A DNA stretch of 64,000 nucleotides from Candidatus Pedobacter colombiensis (GCA_029202485.1 CP119313.1:3410001-3474000); one strand, 5' to 3'; positions 53,893 through 63,083 are shown, counted from the first letter of the stretch. Made by a program: numbers and translations. Notes: generated by a model not told the origin, from the sequence alone.

Positions 53893-55212
53893 TTAATGCG
53901 CTAATACTTCTTGTGTTTCTGCAACTTCTACCTCTCCATCAGCAGTAAGCTCGACCAGTTTAACGGTTTTGATTTCATTAACCATTACGGGATCGTACTT
54001 TGCTTTTACTTTCACATAGTTCTTAGTAAAACCATGCATAAATCCGTTCTTCTGATCGTCTTCGAAAAGAACTTCACCAATCGTGTTTAACTGCGACTGA
54101 TAGAAGGCTCTGCGCTTTTTATCTGATAAGATGTGAAGCATTTTACTGCGGTCTGCACGTGCACTTCCTGCAACGCAGCCTTTCATTTCGGCGGCCTCAG
54201 TTTGCTCACGTTCAGAGTATGTAAAGACATGCAGGTATGAAATATCAAGTTCATTCAGGAACTGATAAGTATCCAGAAAGTCTTCATGTGTTTCACCCGG
54301 GAAGCCCACAATTACATCGACACCAATACAGCAGTTTGGCATTACGGCTTTTATTTTGGCAACGCGTTCAGTATATAGTTCACGTTGGTAACGTCTTTTC
54401 ATTAGTCCCAATATTTTATTGGAACCGGATTGTAATGGAATATGAAAATGAGGCACAAACCTTTTTGAGGTTGACACAAATTCAATGATCTCGTTGCTTA
54501 GCAAATTCGGTTCAATAGAAGAAATTCTGATCCTTTCAATACCTTCAACTTCATCAAGCGCTTTTACCAGATCGAAGAACTTATCTTCTCGCTGTCCATT
54601 CCGGATACCAAAATCGCCCAGATTTACACCTGTCAATACGATTTCTTTAACACCACTTTCGGCAATTTGCTGAGCACGATTGATTACATTTTCGATGGTG
54701 TCACTCCTGCTGCCGCCGCGTGCCAATGGTATGGTACAATAGGTGCAAGGATAATCACAACCATCCTGTACTTTTAAAAAGGTACGGGTGCGATCACCAA
54801 TAGAATAAGCCGCAATAAAATTATGGTTTACTTTCTCTATGTTTTGTTGATGAACTACTGCCTTTGGTTGTTTCGTCAGATCGGAGATAAATTCAACAAT
54901 TCTGAACTTTTCTGCAGCGCCCAACACCATATCCACACCTTCAATCTCTGCAATTTCTGTTGGTTTTAGCTGTGCATAACAGCCAACAATGGTAACATAG
55001 GCATTGGGTGAATATTTTAAGGCTTCTTTTACAACCTTACGACATTTCTTATCTGCATGTTCTGTTACAGAACATGTATTGATTACATATACATCCGCCG
55101 CATCTGTAAAATCCACTACAGCATATCCGGCGTCGGTAAATAAACGGCCTATGGTTGATGTTTCAGAGAAATTCAACTTACAGCCCAATGTATAAAATGC
55201 AACTTTCTTCAT
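53893..55212 (-). CDS. mtaB: tRNA t6A37 methylthiotransferase MtaB
   Basis: A 439-residue radical SAM methylthiotransferase converting t6A37 to ms2t6A37 in tRNAs. The UPF0004 domain has TLGCKLNFSETSTIGRLF, NTCSVTEHADKKCR and TIVGCYAQ (cluster cysteines). The radical SAM triad is DGCDYPCTYCTIPLARG. The C-terminal TRAM-like region is at about residues 375-435. It is in a minus-strand run after ubiX. Confidence 0.94.
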   Translation of the reverse strand: MKKVAFYTLGCKLNFSETSTIGRLFTDAGYAVVDFTDAADVYVINTCSVTEHADKKCRKVVKEALKYSPNAYVTIVGCYAQLKPTEIAEIEGVDMVLGAAEKFRIVEFISDLTKQPKAVVHQQNIEKVNHNFIAAYSIGDRTRTFLKVQDGCDYPCTYCTIPLARGGSRSDTIENVINRAQQIAESGVKEIVLTGVNLGDFGIRNGQREDKFFDLVKALDEVEGIERIRISSIEPNLLSNEIIEFVSTSKRFVPHFHIPLQSGSNKILGLMKRRYQRELYTERVAKIKAVMPNCCIGVDVIVGFPGETHEDFLDTYQFLNELDISYLHVFTYSEREQTEAAEMKGCVAGSARADRSKMLHILSDKKRRAFYQSQLNTIGEVLFEDDQKNGFMHGFTKNYVKVKAKYDPVMVNEIKTVKLVELTADGEVEVAETQEVLAH

Positions 55213-55279
55213 CCTTTTCTATGGTAACCCAACAGCGATCAGCCGTATGAGAATTTGCAAAGGTAAGGTTTTAGATGAT

Positions 55280-55846
55280 TTATTCCTCATTCCAACGGTA
55301 ACTATCCTGCTCTAGCCCTGCCAGGTCAATAACTCTGCTTACCACCGTTTGCGCCACTTCTTCAATGGTTTTGGGAAGGCTATAAAACGAGGGGCTGGCT
55401 GGACAAATGATCCCTCCTGCTTCGGTTACAGTTTTCATATTATTGATATGGATGAGGCTAAAAGGCGTATCACGCACCACTGCGATCAATTTTCTACGTT
55501 CTTTAAGTACCACGTCAGCCGCCCTTGAAATTAAGTCATTCGAAATTCCATGGGCTATCCGGCCAAGGGTTCCCATCGAGCAAGGAATAATAATCATGGT
55601 GTCATATTTTGCAGAGCCTGATGCGAAAGGGGCATTGAAATCCATTTTAGGGTAAAATGTAAACGGATAAAGATCATAATCTTCATTGTCCAACTCAAAA
55701 CGCCAAACCTCTTTTGCATTATCGGACATCACTACGCCAACTTTATCTACCTGATCAGACAATTTCAACAAACTATCCAATAGCAATTTAGCGTAAATAG
55801 AGCCACTCGCTCCGGTAATTGCAACAATTATTTTCTTCTTCCTCAT
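55280..55846 (-). CDS. ubiX: flavin prenyltransferase UbiX
   Basis: A 188-residue enzyme making prenyl-FMN from FMN and dimethylallyl phosphate, the cofactor of UbiD decarboxylases such as the one at 13.3 kb. Marks: IIVAITGASGSIYAKLLL, VVMSDNAKEVW, IIPCSMGTLGRIAHGIS, RRKLIAVVRDTPFS and MKTVTEAGGIICPASPSFYS. The start is 55846 (MRKKKIIV); the frame extends to an ATG at 55930, giving an unusual 28-residue N-terminal leader that overlaps a terminator-like hairpin. Confidence 0.93.
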   Translation of the reverse strand: MRKKKIIVAITGASGSIYAKLLLDSLLKLSDQVDKVGVVMSDNAKEVWRFELDNEDYDLYPFTFYPKMDFNAPFASGSAKYDTMIIIPCSMGTLGRIAHGISNDLISRAADVVLKERRKLIAVVRDTPFSLIHINNMKTVTEAGGIICPASPSFYSLPKTIEEVAQTVVSRVIDLAGLEQDSYRWNEE

Positions 55847-56233
55847 AGCGGCAATAAAGATACGGAAGCACTGCAAACAAAAAAGGGCCGAAAAATTAAT
55901 TTCGACCCTACATCTACCTATGAAAAACATACCCTCGAAAGGGTAAGCTCAAATGTAACTATCTTTTTTAATAAATAAAAGTTTAAACATACTTTTTTCA
56001 ACTCTTTTTCTTAACAACAAAATTTTATAGCCAAACAGAAAAAATTAACAATTCACAAATATTTGGTTAACATTTTATTTTCGGAATAAAGCAACTTTAT
56101 GGATTTTAATTATAAAATTTAACAACAACTTAATGATTAAGTGATTTTAGCATAATCTATCGCAATATTGGCAGAAAAGAAGTATTTATGAAAGATTTCT
56201 ATACATTTAAGCTGATCATCCTAACCAAATATT
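55847..56233. other. intergenic region between ubiX and the divergent AraC gene
   Basis: A 387-bp AT-rich gap between divergent genes. It contains the ubiX upstream hairpins (55879-55945) and otherwise only A/T-rich sequence with TTAACA-type words near 56043-56070. No ORF, tRNA or convincing promoter for the AraC gene was found. Confidence 0.6.
55879..55908 (-). promoter_or_regulatory. terminator-like hairpin upstream of ubiX (possible attenuator)
   Basis: On the minus strand: GGGTCGAAA..TTTTTCGGCCC hairpin followed by TTTTTT, 33-60 bases before the ubiX ATG. A preceding hairpin, TACCCT/AGGGTA with loop CGAA on the plus strand (55930-55945), includes TTTCGA on the minus strand, which could pair alternatively with TCGAAA of the terminator stem. 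This is the arrangement of an attenuator, but if transcription starts downstream, for example at a near-consensus TATCTTTA box, the hairpin would simply insulate ubiX. Confidence 0.45.
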
Positions 56234-57103
56234 ATGAAACCACAACTACTTAAAGTCTCCAATAACCTGGTCAATTCTTTTAGCGCAAGGAGAGACAAGG
56301 TACCCTACATTAACAATCGCTGGCATTACCATGCCGAAGTGGAGCTGATTTACTTTAAAAAAGGTAGCGGCACACAATTTATTGGAGATAATATCAAACG
56401 TTTTAGCTCGGGCGACATTGTACTCGTTGGTGCGCATTTACCGCATTATTGGAAATTTGATGACAGCTATTTTAACGAGGGCGAAGCAAACAATGCAGAT
56501 GTGGTGGTGGTTCATTTTTGTGAAAACTTTTGGGGAAGTCACTTCCTTTCACTACCGGAAAACAAAGGAATGAAGTTAACGCTGGAAAGGGCCCAAAGAG
56601 GTATTCAGATCCTTGATAAAAGCAAACGACATATTGGAGAACTGATGGAAGAAATCCTATCAGCTACAGGCCCCAGAAGAATTATTCTTTTGATGGAAGC
56701 CATACTTGCTATAGAAAGCAGTGCTCAGGCTAAGCCCTTATCTTCAATGGGATTCCGTAATAATTTTGAAGAAACTGAAAATGACAGGATCAATGCGATT
56801 TACAATTATTCATTAACCCATTTTAAAAGAAAAATCCAGATGGAGGAAATGGCTGCAGTGGCGAACATTAGCCCAAATTCCTTTTGCAGGTATTTTAAAA
56901 CAAGAACACGAAAAACATACACACAATTTATTAGTGAAATACGGGTTGGTCATGCCTGCAAACTACTGATTGAAGATAGCATGAATGTAAAGCAGATCTG
57001 CTATGAAAGCGGCTTTCATAATTTCGCCAGCTTTCATAAGCATTTTAAGATCATCACCGGACAAAGTCCGCTAAACTACCAGAAATCTTACCTCAGTAAA
57101 TAA
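56234..57103 (+). CDS. AraC-family transcriptional regulator (cupin plus HTH)
   Basis: A 289-residue regulator. The N-terminal cupin-like domain (WHYHAEVELIYFKKGSGTQF, SGDIVLVGAHLPHYW) would bind a small sugar-like ligand. The C-terminal AraC HTH pair is MEEMAAVANISPNSFCRYFK and MNVKQICYESGFHNFASFHK. It converges, 3 bases apart, on the SGNH esterase gene of the uronate block, so it may regulate it, although no binding site was identified. Confidence 0.9.
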   Translation: MKPQLLKVSNNLVNSFSARRDKVPYINNRWHYHAEVELIYFKKGSGTQFIGDNIKRFSSGDIVLVGAHLPHYWKFDDSYFNEGEANNADVVVVHFCENFWGSHFLSLPENKGMKLTLERAQRGIQILDKSKRHIGELMEEILSATGPRRIILLMEAILAIESSAQAKPLSSMGFRNNFEETENDRINAIYNYSLTHFKRKIQMEEMAAVANISPNSFCRYFKTRTRKTYTQFISEIRVGHACKLLIEDSMNVKQICYESGFHNFASFHKHFKIITGQSPLNYQKSYLSK

Positions 57104-57106
57104 GGT

Positions 57107-58204
57107 TTATTTTATTTTCCGGATTACTTTTTCATAAGCATCAGCATAATGCATCATGCCAATATCATTTGGATGGGTACCATCAACCATACTTTCAATA
57201 TCCTGATTGATGGCTGCTTTAGACAAATAGTAGATGTTTTTCACTCCTTTTGCTTTAAGTTTTGTAAAAGCTGTTTGTAAAGCAACATTGGCAAGCTCAT
57301 ATGCTTGTTTCCTTGTAGCATTTAAACCCTCATCCGTATACCCATCGTGCTCGGTCAATAAAATGGGTACTCCTGGCTTCTTCGACTGTAAATGGGCAAC
57401 AGTAGCCTCTACTCTCTTTATAATTTCTTCGCTGCCCGCTCCGGTTAAATTAGGCAAACAATCCAATATGTATAAGCTGGCATCAATTTCAGGCAATAGT
57501 TCAAAAACTTCTTTTTCGAGACGACCATTACCCGAAAAAGCCAAATTAACGAGTGGTCGGTTCAGTCTGCGGCTTAAAATTGAAGTCCAGGCCAAACCCG
57601 CACGACTTGCGCATCCCCCCTGTGCAATGGAGGTGCCATAAACTACAATCGGTTTTTCTGTAGAAACAGGTAAAGGTGTGAAAACGCTTTGCTCTGGCAC
57701 ACTGATTTCCATCCATTTCACGGTATTATATAAAGGCAGGTACAAAGTGTAATCTCGCGCCACCTTATCTGTCGTATTCAGGTTTGTGTATTTATACACA
57801 ACGGTATCACCAAATGTATATTTACCACCGGCCCACAGCCATTTACCTTTAGCGTCTTGTGCATACAAATCTACTCCACTTACTCCGGTAGCAGGCATGT
57901 GATCCATTCGCATGTAACCCGACACAGCATATTTGATGGTAATCTCCGGAGCGTCCGATTTGAAGCGAAGGTTGAGACCGGCACTGTTTTTAGATAGATT
58001 CCATACCTCTTTACGTACTGACGATGCTGCTTTTGCAGGCAAGCGGTCATAATAACTTTGTAATCCGCTATGCCACCCCTGTCCGGCTACAACACTTGTC
58101 TGGTCCTTTGCGGGATTCCAGGTTTTATAACTGGCTTGCTGTTGAGCAAAAGTGACATTGGTGCCTATCAGCAATGAAAAGGTTAATAAAAGACTTTGTT
58201 TCAT
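57107..58204 (-). CDS. secreted GxDLY/SGNH-type carbohydrate esterase
   Basis: A 365-residue protein with signal peptide (MKQSLLLTFSLLIGTNVTFAQ). The N-terminal GxDLY domain is marked by SGVDLYAQDAKGKWLW. The C-terminal Lipase_GDSL_3 domain has Ser in PIVVYGTSIAQGG, Gly/Asn blocks NLAFSGNGRLE and LLTEHDGY, and the Asp/His pair in VDGTHPNDIGMMHYADAY. It probably removes acyl (acetyl or similar) groups from pectin-type sugars. It is separated from kduD by a terminator, hence expressed from its own promoter. Confidence 0.86.
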   Translation of the reverse strand: MKQSLLLTFSLLIGTNVTFAQQQASYKTWNPAKDQTSVVAGQGWHSGLQSYYDRLPAKAASSVRKEVWNLSKNSAGLNLRFKSDAPEITIKYAVSGYMRMDHMPATGVSGVDLYAQDAKGKWLWAGGKYTFGDTVVYKYTNLNTTDKVARDYTLYLPLYNTVKWMEISVPEQSVFTPLPVSTEKPIVVYGTSIAQGGCASRAGLAWTSILSRRLNRPLVNLAFSGNGRLEKEVFELLPEIDASLYILDCLPNLTGAGSEEIIKRVEATVAHLQSKKPGVPILLTEHDGYTDEGLNATRKQAYELANVALQTAFTKLKAKGVKNIYYLSKAAINQDIESMVDGTHPNDIGMMHYADAYEKVIRKIK

Positions 58205-58232
58205 GAGTTTACATTTGTTTGGTTTTCGAATA

Positions 58233-58266
58233 TAATAAAAAAGCAGACTAACTATAGCCTGCTTTT
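58233..58266 (-). terminator. terminator between kduD and SGNH esterase genes
   Basis: On the minus strand, AAAAGCAG ... CTGCTTTTTT (8-bp stem, 58239-58246 with 58259-58266, partly paired loop) followed by T/AT-rich sequence, just after the kduD stop. Confidence 0.7.
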
Positions 58267-58292
58267 AAATATTATTTAAAATGTATACTCGG

Positions 58293-59063
58293 TTACCTGC
58301 CCATCCATCCGCCATCTACTGTCATCACAGTACCATGCATATAGTTGGAAGCTTCGGAAGCCAGGAACAAAACAGGACCTTTAAAATCTTCTGCTTCACC
58401 CCATCTGCCAGCCGGGATACGCTCCATGATAGAACGACTACGGTTTTCGTCTGCTCTTAATGCGGTGGTATTGTCCGTTGAGATGTAACCTGGCGCAATC
58501 GCATTTACATTTACACCTTTAGCTGCCCATTCGTTAGCAAATGCTTTAGTTAACTGACCAATTGCACCTTTACTGGCTGCATAACCAGGAACCGTAATAC
58601 CGCCCTGGAAAGTTAACAGGGAAGCTGTAAAAATGATCTTTCCGCTACCTCTGGCTACCATATCACGACCAATTTCTCTGGTCAGGATAAAAGGTGCAGT
58701 TTGGTTTACAGCGATCACTTCATCCCAAAACTCATCCGGATGTTCAGCAATCGGCTTTCTAAGGATTGTACCTGCATTGTTTACCAGAATATCAATTACC
58801 GGGTGATCAGCTTTCACCTTCTCGCAAAAAGATTTGAGGGAATCACGGTCGTTAAAATTACACTGATAAGCATAAAAGTTCCTTCCTAATCCTTTTACAG
58901 TACCTTCCACATCACTTCCGCTCAGCTCCAGATTTGCAGATACACCAATAATGTCTGCTCCGGCTTCAGCCAAAGCCTCAGCCATTGCTTTACCGATACC
59001 GCGTTTACAACCGGTAACCAAAGCTATTTTCCCTTTTAAATTGAATAAATCAAGTATTGCCAT
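58293..59063 (-). CDS. kduD: 2-dehydro-3-deoxy-D-gluconate 5-dehydrogenase
   Basis: A 256-residue short-chain dehydrogenase. NAD-binding VTGCKRGIGKAMAEALAE, the DILVNNAGTILRKPIAEHP block and catalytic YAASKGAIGQL (Tyr-Lys) with IFTASLL Ser upstream. KduD interconverts 2,5-diketo-3-deoxygluconate and KDG, the second isomerase/reductase step of pectin-derived unsaturated uronate breakdown. It follows the DUF4861 and kduI genes on the same strand. Confidence 0.92.
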   Translation of the reverse strand: MAILDLFNLKGKIALVTGCKRGIGKAMAEALAEAGADIIGVSANLELSGSDVEGTVKGLGRNFYAYQCNFNDRDSLKSFCEKVKADHPVIDILVNNAGTILRKPIAEHPDEFWDEVIAVNQTAPFILTREIGRDMVARGSGKIIFTASLLTFQGGITVPGYAASKGAIGQLTKAFANEWAAKGVNVNAIAPGYISTDNTTALRADENRSRSIMERIPAGRWGEAEDFKGPVLFLASEASNYMHGTVMTVDGGWMGR

Positions 59064-59081
59064 TTCTATATTTTTTAATGC

Positions 59082-60212
59082 TTACAGAACACTAACCTTT
59101 AAAGGTTGTTCCAATTGTTTTTTAAAGTTATTCAGGTAATTAAACCATTCTTGTGCGTTGGTAATCTCGTTGCCTTTGGTCCAGGCCGCACCATTGTAAT
59201 AAACTACAGGTTGATTGTTTTTGGCTGATGTATGTGTCAGCAAATGCATTTTATCTGTGCCCATACTTAACTGTCCACCCAATACAATCGTTGCTACACC
59301 GGTGGTACCATCAACACCATGTTGAGGCTCCCAGTAACCTACAATACCTTTTACCTCGTCCATTAAAATGGCTCCAGGTTCTTTTCTTTTTACGATCCCT
59401 ACTACAACAGGTAAAACATCACCGCTATAAGTATAAACAGCCTCAACCCTATTCAAGTGCGATCCTGCATCCAAAGAAATGGTTTTAGTAACCTTAACAG
59501 ATTTTCCTGCTACATCCCAGGCATCATACCCCAACTCAAAAGTTGTACGCAATGGGCCATTATCCAATGTTTTCCAATAGTGATAGTTTTTAGAGAAGAA
59601 AACAGAATCCTTCACAAATGGAGCAATATCTCCGGCACCCAGCGTAAGACCTACACTGTAATAGTCCAGTCCATTACCATGATCGGTATGGTAATCACCT
59701 GTTTTATACCACTCATTGATGATAAACTTATTAGGTCTTTTTACCCAAACATCCGTTCCAAAGGCATTGTCTTTTCTGCCTTCCAGTGCTTTTCCATACA
59801 TACGGAAAGCTACCTTATCATTCTCCCATGCAAAATCATCATAACGTTCCGGGACATAACGACCATAAGTTTTTTTGGCAACAGGAGCCGGTTTACCAGG
59901 TACGATTGATAGCCTGGCATTGCCATTTGCTTTTAAACTTACCTGAACCAATAAGTTTTGCACCTCAGCTTGTCCGCGACGCTCCAGCTGAAAAGGAACT
60001 TCCTTTTTGGTCTCTGAATTTACAACCTTAAAATTAGCGATATCTAAACGCGGATATTTAGCCACAATGCTGCTCCAGCTTACTGGAACAATTGCATTTG
60101 TTCTGTCCAGTTTTGAAGGGTTGGATACCGTTATCGTCGCTTTAGTTTGTGCCATTACCGGTACATATAAAGCCGGAAACAACAATAAAAGACCAATTAT
60201 TTTTTTCATCAT
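59082..60212 (-). CDS. secreted DUF4861-family protein (uronate block)
   Basis: A 376-residue secreted protein with signal peptide ending VMAQ. It has the DUF4861 family body (DDFAWENDKVAFRMYGKALE, HTDHGNGLDYYSVG, LGAGDIAPFV). Proteins of this family occur in Bacteroidota pectin and glycosaminoglycan loci and are thought to act on uronate oligosaccharides, but activity is not well defined. It sits between kduI (15 bases upstream) and kduD (18 bases downstream). Confidence 0.88.
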   Translation of the reverse strand: MMKKIIGLLLLFPALYVPVMAQTKATITVSNPSKLDRTNAIVPVSWSSIVAKYPRLDIANFKVVNSETKKEVPFQLERRGQAEVQNLLVQVSLKANGNARLSIVPGKPAPVAKKTYGRYVPERYDDFAWENDKVAFRMYGKALEGRKDNAFGTDVWVKRPNKFIINEWYKTGDYHTDHGNGLDYYSVGLTLGAGDIAPFVKDSVFFSKNYHYWKTLDNGPLRTTFELGYDAWDVAGKSVKVTKTISLDAGSHLNRVEAVYTYSGDVLPVVVGIVKRKEPGAILMDEVKGIVGYWEPQHGVDGTTGVATIVLGGQLSMGTDKMHLLTHTSAKNNQPVVYYNGAAWTKGNEITNAQEWFNYLNNFKKQLEQPLKVSVL

Positions 60213-60227
60213 TTTATCAGCTAGTTC

Positions 60228-61070
60228 TTACTTCAAATCATTAATTGCACAATGGTCCATATCGCCGTAATCTAAATTTTCACCTGCCATTCCCCAGATA
60301 AAAGTATAATTGCTGGTACCTGCTCCAGAGTGGATAGACCAGTTAGGCGAAATTACGGCTTGCTCATTTTGCATCCAGATGTGTCTGGTTTCCTGAGGCT
60401 CACCCATAAAGTGACAAACACTTTGTCCCTGTGGTACTTCAAAATAGAAATATACTTCCATCCTTCTGTCATGCGTATGTGCCGGCATGGTATTCCATAC
60501 ACTTCCGCTTTTCAGCTCAGTCATACCCATTTGCAGCTGACAAGTAGGCAATACACTATTTACCAACAATTTATTAATCACACGGTGATTTGCCGTCTCT
60601 GGTGTACCTAGCTCAACGATTTCAGCATCTGCTTTAGATACTTTTTTATTTGGATAAGTATGGTGTGCAGGTGCAGAATTGATGTAGAACTTTGCAGGGT
60701 TATTTTTATCCTCAGAAGCAAAACTTACTTCTTTTGTACCTTTACCAAGGTATAAAGCCTCTTTAAATTCTAATTCGTAAGTCACACCATCAGCAACAAT
60801 TTTACCTTTTGCACCAACGTTAATGATACCCAATTCTCTTCTTTCCAGGAAATAAGCAGCCTTCAGGTTTTCAGGATTAGACAATGCTACGGCTTCATTT
60901 ACCGGCATTACACCTCCTGTGATATAACGGTCGAAATGAGATAAAGTAAGCTTAATCGAATCTGCTTCAAATAAGCTTTCCATTAAAAAATTCTTGCGTA
61001 AAGCAGCAGTATCAAATTGCTTTGCTTCACCCGGACTAACTGCATAGCGGCTTTCAAAAGATGTTTTCAT
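60228..61070 (-). CDS. kduI: 5-dehydro-4-deoxy-D-glucuronate isomerase
   Basis: A 280-residue cupin-fold isomerase that converts 5-keto-4-deoxyuronate to 2,5-diketo-3-deoxygluconate. Marks: ESRYAVSPGEAKQFDTAALR, the metal-binding HTHDRRMEVYFYFEVP, and IWMQNEQAVISPNWSIHSGAGTSNYTFIWGMAGEN. It starts the kduI-DUF4861-kduD cluster. Together with KduD it completes the uronate pathway to KDG. Confidence 0.95.
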   Translation of the reverse strand: MKTSFESRYAVSPGEAKQFDTAALRKNFLMESLFEADSIKLTLSHFDRYITGGVMPVNEAVALSNPENLKAAYFLERRELGIINVGAKGKIVADGVTYELEFKEALYLGKGTKEVSFASEDKNNPAKFYINSAPAHHTYPNKKVSKADAEIVELGTPETANHRVINKLLVNSVLPTCQLQMGMTELKSGSVWNTMPAHTHDRRMEVYFYFEVPQGQSVCHFMGEPQETRHIWMQNEQAVISPNWSIHSGAGTSNYTFIWGMAGENLDYGDMDHCAINDLK

Positions 61071-61094
61071 TGTTTTGTTTTTTATTTATTCGTG

Positions 61095-61109
61095 TATCCC
61101 AATGGGATA
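61095..61109. promoter_or_regulatory. 15-bp palindrome upstream of kduI
   Basis: TATCCCAATGGGATA: seven-base arms TATCCCA / TGGGATA around a central base, 24 bases before the kduI ATG in the 56-bp gap after lacI. Operator-like, but the binding protein is not known from sequence. Confidence 0.55.
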
Positions 61110-61126
61110 TTATTGTGTTTTACTAA

Positions 61127-62170
61127 TTAATTTGTGCTGGTTGACTTCCTGTTGATCAGCTCTACGGGAATAATTACCGGCTCTGTTTTATAGGTAGGTC
61201 CCTCTTCATCATTCTTCAATAGCTCTACCAGTGTTTCGACAATTCTTTTACCTACCAGATTGGGGAACTGCTCGACCGAAGTAACAGCCGGAGTAATGAT
61301 CGCTGTACGCGGATCATTAGAATACCCTGTAATTTTCAATGTCTCAGGCACAGTAATCTCCTTTTCTTTGGCATATTCAATAGCTGCAATGGCACTGGTA
61401 TCATTATCCGCAAACAGACCATCAGGTACTGTTCCAGCTGAAAACATTTGTTGCATGGCTACCATTGCATTTTCATGTGTAAGTTCCTGGTGAAAAACCC
61501 AATCTGGATTTACGGGTAGCTGATGTTCTTCCATTGCCTTTAAAAAACCTGCTGCCCTATCCTGATAAAGATTGGAAGTTAAAGGCCCTGAAATGTGTGC
61601 AATTCTTTTGCAACCTGCCGCTATCAAATGATGGGTAGCCAAATAAGCACCTTTAAAATCATCACCCTTAATCAAGGTTGCTTTATAATCCGCTACCGGA
61701 ACCCTATCGTAAAAAATTACGGGAGTACCGCGTTCAACAAATTTATCAAAGTGACTAAAATCTACAGTTTGTAAAGTACAGGCAGCAATCAAAGCATCAA
61801 CCCTCGAACCGTAAAGTGTTTCGGCCAATTCCCGTTCCATCGCTACCGAATCGTTAGATTGGCAGATGATCAGATTATAACCATGTTTATGCAAGTTATT
61901 TTGTATGGTTGTGATCACCTCTGCATGAAAAAACATAGAAACCCGTGGAATAATAAGCCCGACAGTATGTGTCCTATTGCTACGTAAGCCGGATGCCATG
62001 TGATTTCGACGATAACCTAGCTTGGTTGCCATCTCCAACACATCATTTCTGGTCTTTTCCCTTACATAAGGATGGTTATTTAAAGCACGGGAAATTGTTG
62101 CAGGTGAAAGCTTTAACGCTTCCGCAATATCGAGTATGGTATTCTGGTAATTCTTTTTTCCGTTAGCCAT
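61127..62170 (-). CDS. LacI-family transcriptional regulator
   Basis: A 347-residue regulator. HTH: YQNTILDIAEALKLSPATIS, RALNNHPYVREKTRNDVLE, followed by the hinge HMASGLRSNRTHTVGLIIP and a periplasmic-binding-protein-like sugar domain. The start at 62170 (MANGKKNYQ) fits the HTH beginning; the frame is open to 62305 but the extra 45 residues have no domain and would cover the operator-like palindrome. It likely controls the adjacent uronate genes. Confidence 0.92.
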   Translation of the reverse strand: MANGKKNYQNTILDIAEALKLSPATISRALNNHPYVREKTRNDVLEMATKLGYRRNHMASGLRSNRTHTVGLIIPRVSMFFHAEVITTIQNNLHKHGYNLIICQSNDSVAMERELAETLYGSRVDALIAACTLQTVDFSHFDKFVERGTPVIFYDRVPVADYKATLIKGDDFKGAYLATHHLIAAGCKRIAHISGPLTSNLYQDRAAGFLKAMEEHQLPVNPDWVFHQELTHENAMVAMQQMFSAGTVPDGLFADNDTSAIAAIEYAKEKEITVPETLKITGYSNDPRTAIITPAVTSVEQFPNLVGKRIVETLVELLKNDEEGPTYKTEPVIIPVELINRKSTSTN

Positions 62171-62213
62171 AAAACAATTAATAATTGGCAAGCTAGCATT
62201 TTTTTCAGTCATC

Positions 62214-62227
62214 TGAAAACGTTTGCA
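62214..62227. promoter_or_regulatory. LacI-type operator palindrome upstream of lacI-family gene
   Basis: TGAAAACGTTTGCA, a near-perfect 14-bp palindrome TGnAAACGTTTnCA centred on CG, the usual form of LacI/GalR-family operators. It lies 44 bases upstream of the regulator ATG and 91 before the divergent lutA-like gene, so it may control both. No second copy was found by eye in the window. Confidence 0.6.
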
Positions 62228-62317
62228 TAAATTAGCATAATTGTTACCCATGGTATGACAGCACAGGATGGCGCGATTATTTAAAAATACTATATTTAAC
62301 CGCAAAACCCTATATAC

Positions 62318-63052
62318 ATGAACGTAGGCCTATTTATACCTTGTTACATCGACCAATTTTATCCAAATGCTGCCATTGCTACTTTAAATTTATTAAGCAG
62401 ACTTGGCATAACAGTAAAATATCCTGTCAACCAAACTTGCTGTGGACAACCAATGGCCAACTCGGGTTTTGAGCACCTGACACAAGGTTGTAATGACTTG
62501 TTTATTGACAACTTTTCAGAATTTGATTACATCGTTTCTCCTTCGGGCAGTTGCGTATTGCATATAAAAGATCATTTACACTCAGCTGCAGCAGAAGACA
62601 AAGCTTCAGGCATTAGAAAGAAGGTCTACGAATTGACAGAGTTTTTAACAGATGTACTTAAGGTTGATAAACTTTCGGCTCGTTTTCCACATAAAGTGGG
62701 TGTACATCAAAGTTGTCACGGTCAGCGTGGTTTGATGCTTGCCCAAATGACTGAATTGGTAGATGCTCCTTTTTCAAAGCCCTTACATTTATTAAAAATG
62801 GTAGAAGGTCTGGAATTGGTTGAACTGAGCCGACCTGATGAATGTTGTGGTTTTGGCGGGACCTTTTGTGTAGCCGAAGAAGCCGTATCCGTAAAGATGG
62901 GTAAGGACCGCGTAGCGGATCATATAAATCATGGTGCGGAGTACATCACCGCAGCAGATATGTCTTGCTTAATGCATATGGAAGGTATTTTGCGTAGGCA
63001 AAACAGCAATGTTAAGGTGCTGCACATTGCAGAAATATTAAATGCACAATAG
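62318..63052 (+). CDS. lutA: lactate utilization protein LutA-like (Fe-S, CCG domains)
   Basis: A 244-residue protein with two CCG domains. Motifs: NQTCCGQPMANSGF and DECCGFGGTFCVAEE, the clusters of Cys that bind Fe-S. LutA, LutB and LutC form the LutABC L-lactate oxidation complex. The stop is 32 bases before the start of lutB, so they are one operon. Nothing in the sequence separates the lactate from the more general YkgE-type role. Confidence 0.9.
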   Translation: MNVGLFIPCYIDQFYPNAAIATLNLLSRLGITVKYPVNQTCCGQPMANSGFEHLTQGCNDLFIDNFSEFDYIVSPSGSCVLHIKDHLHSAAAEDKASGIRKKVYELTEFLTDVLKVDKLSARFPHKVGVHQSCHGQRGLMLAQMTELVDAPFSKPLHLLKMVEGLELVELSRPDECCGFGGTFCVAEEAVSVKMGKDRVADHINHGAEYITAADMSCLMHMEGILRRQNSNVKVLHIAEILNAQ

Positions 63053-63083
63053 TTTTAACAGGAAAGTACAGCAATAAAGATAC

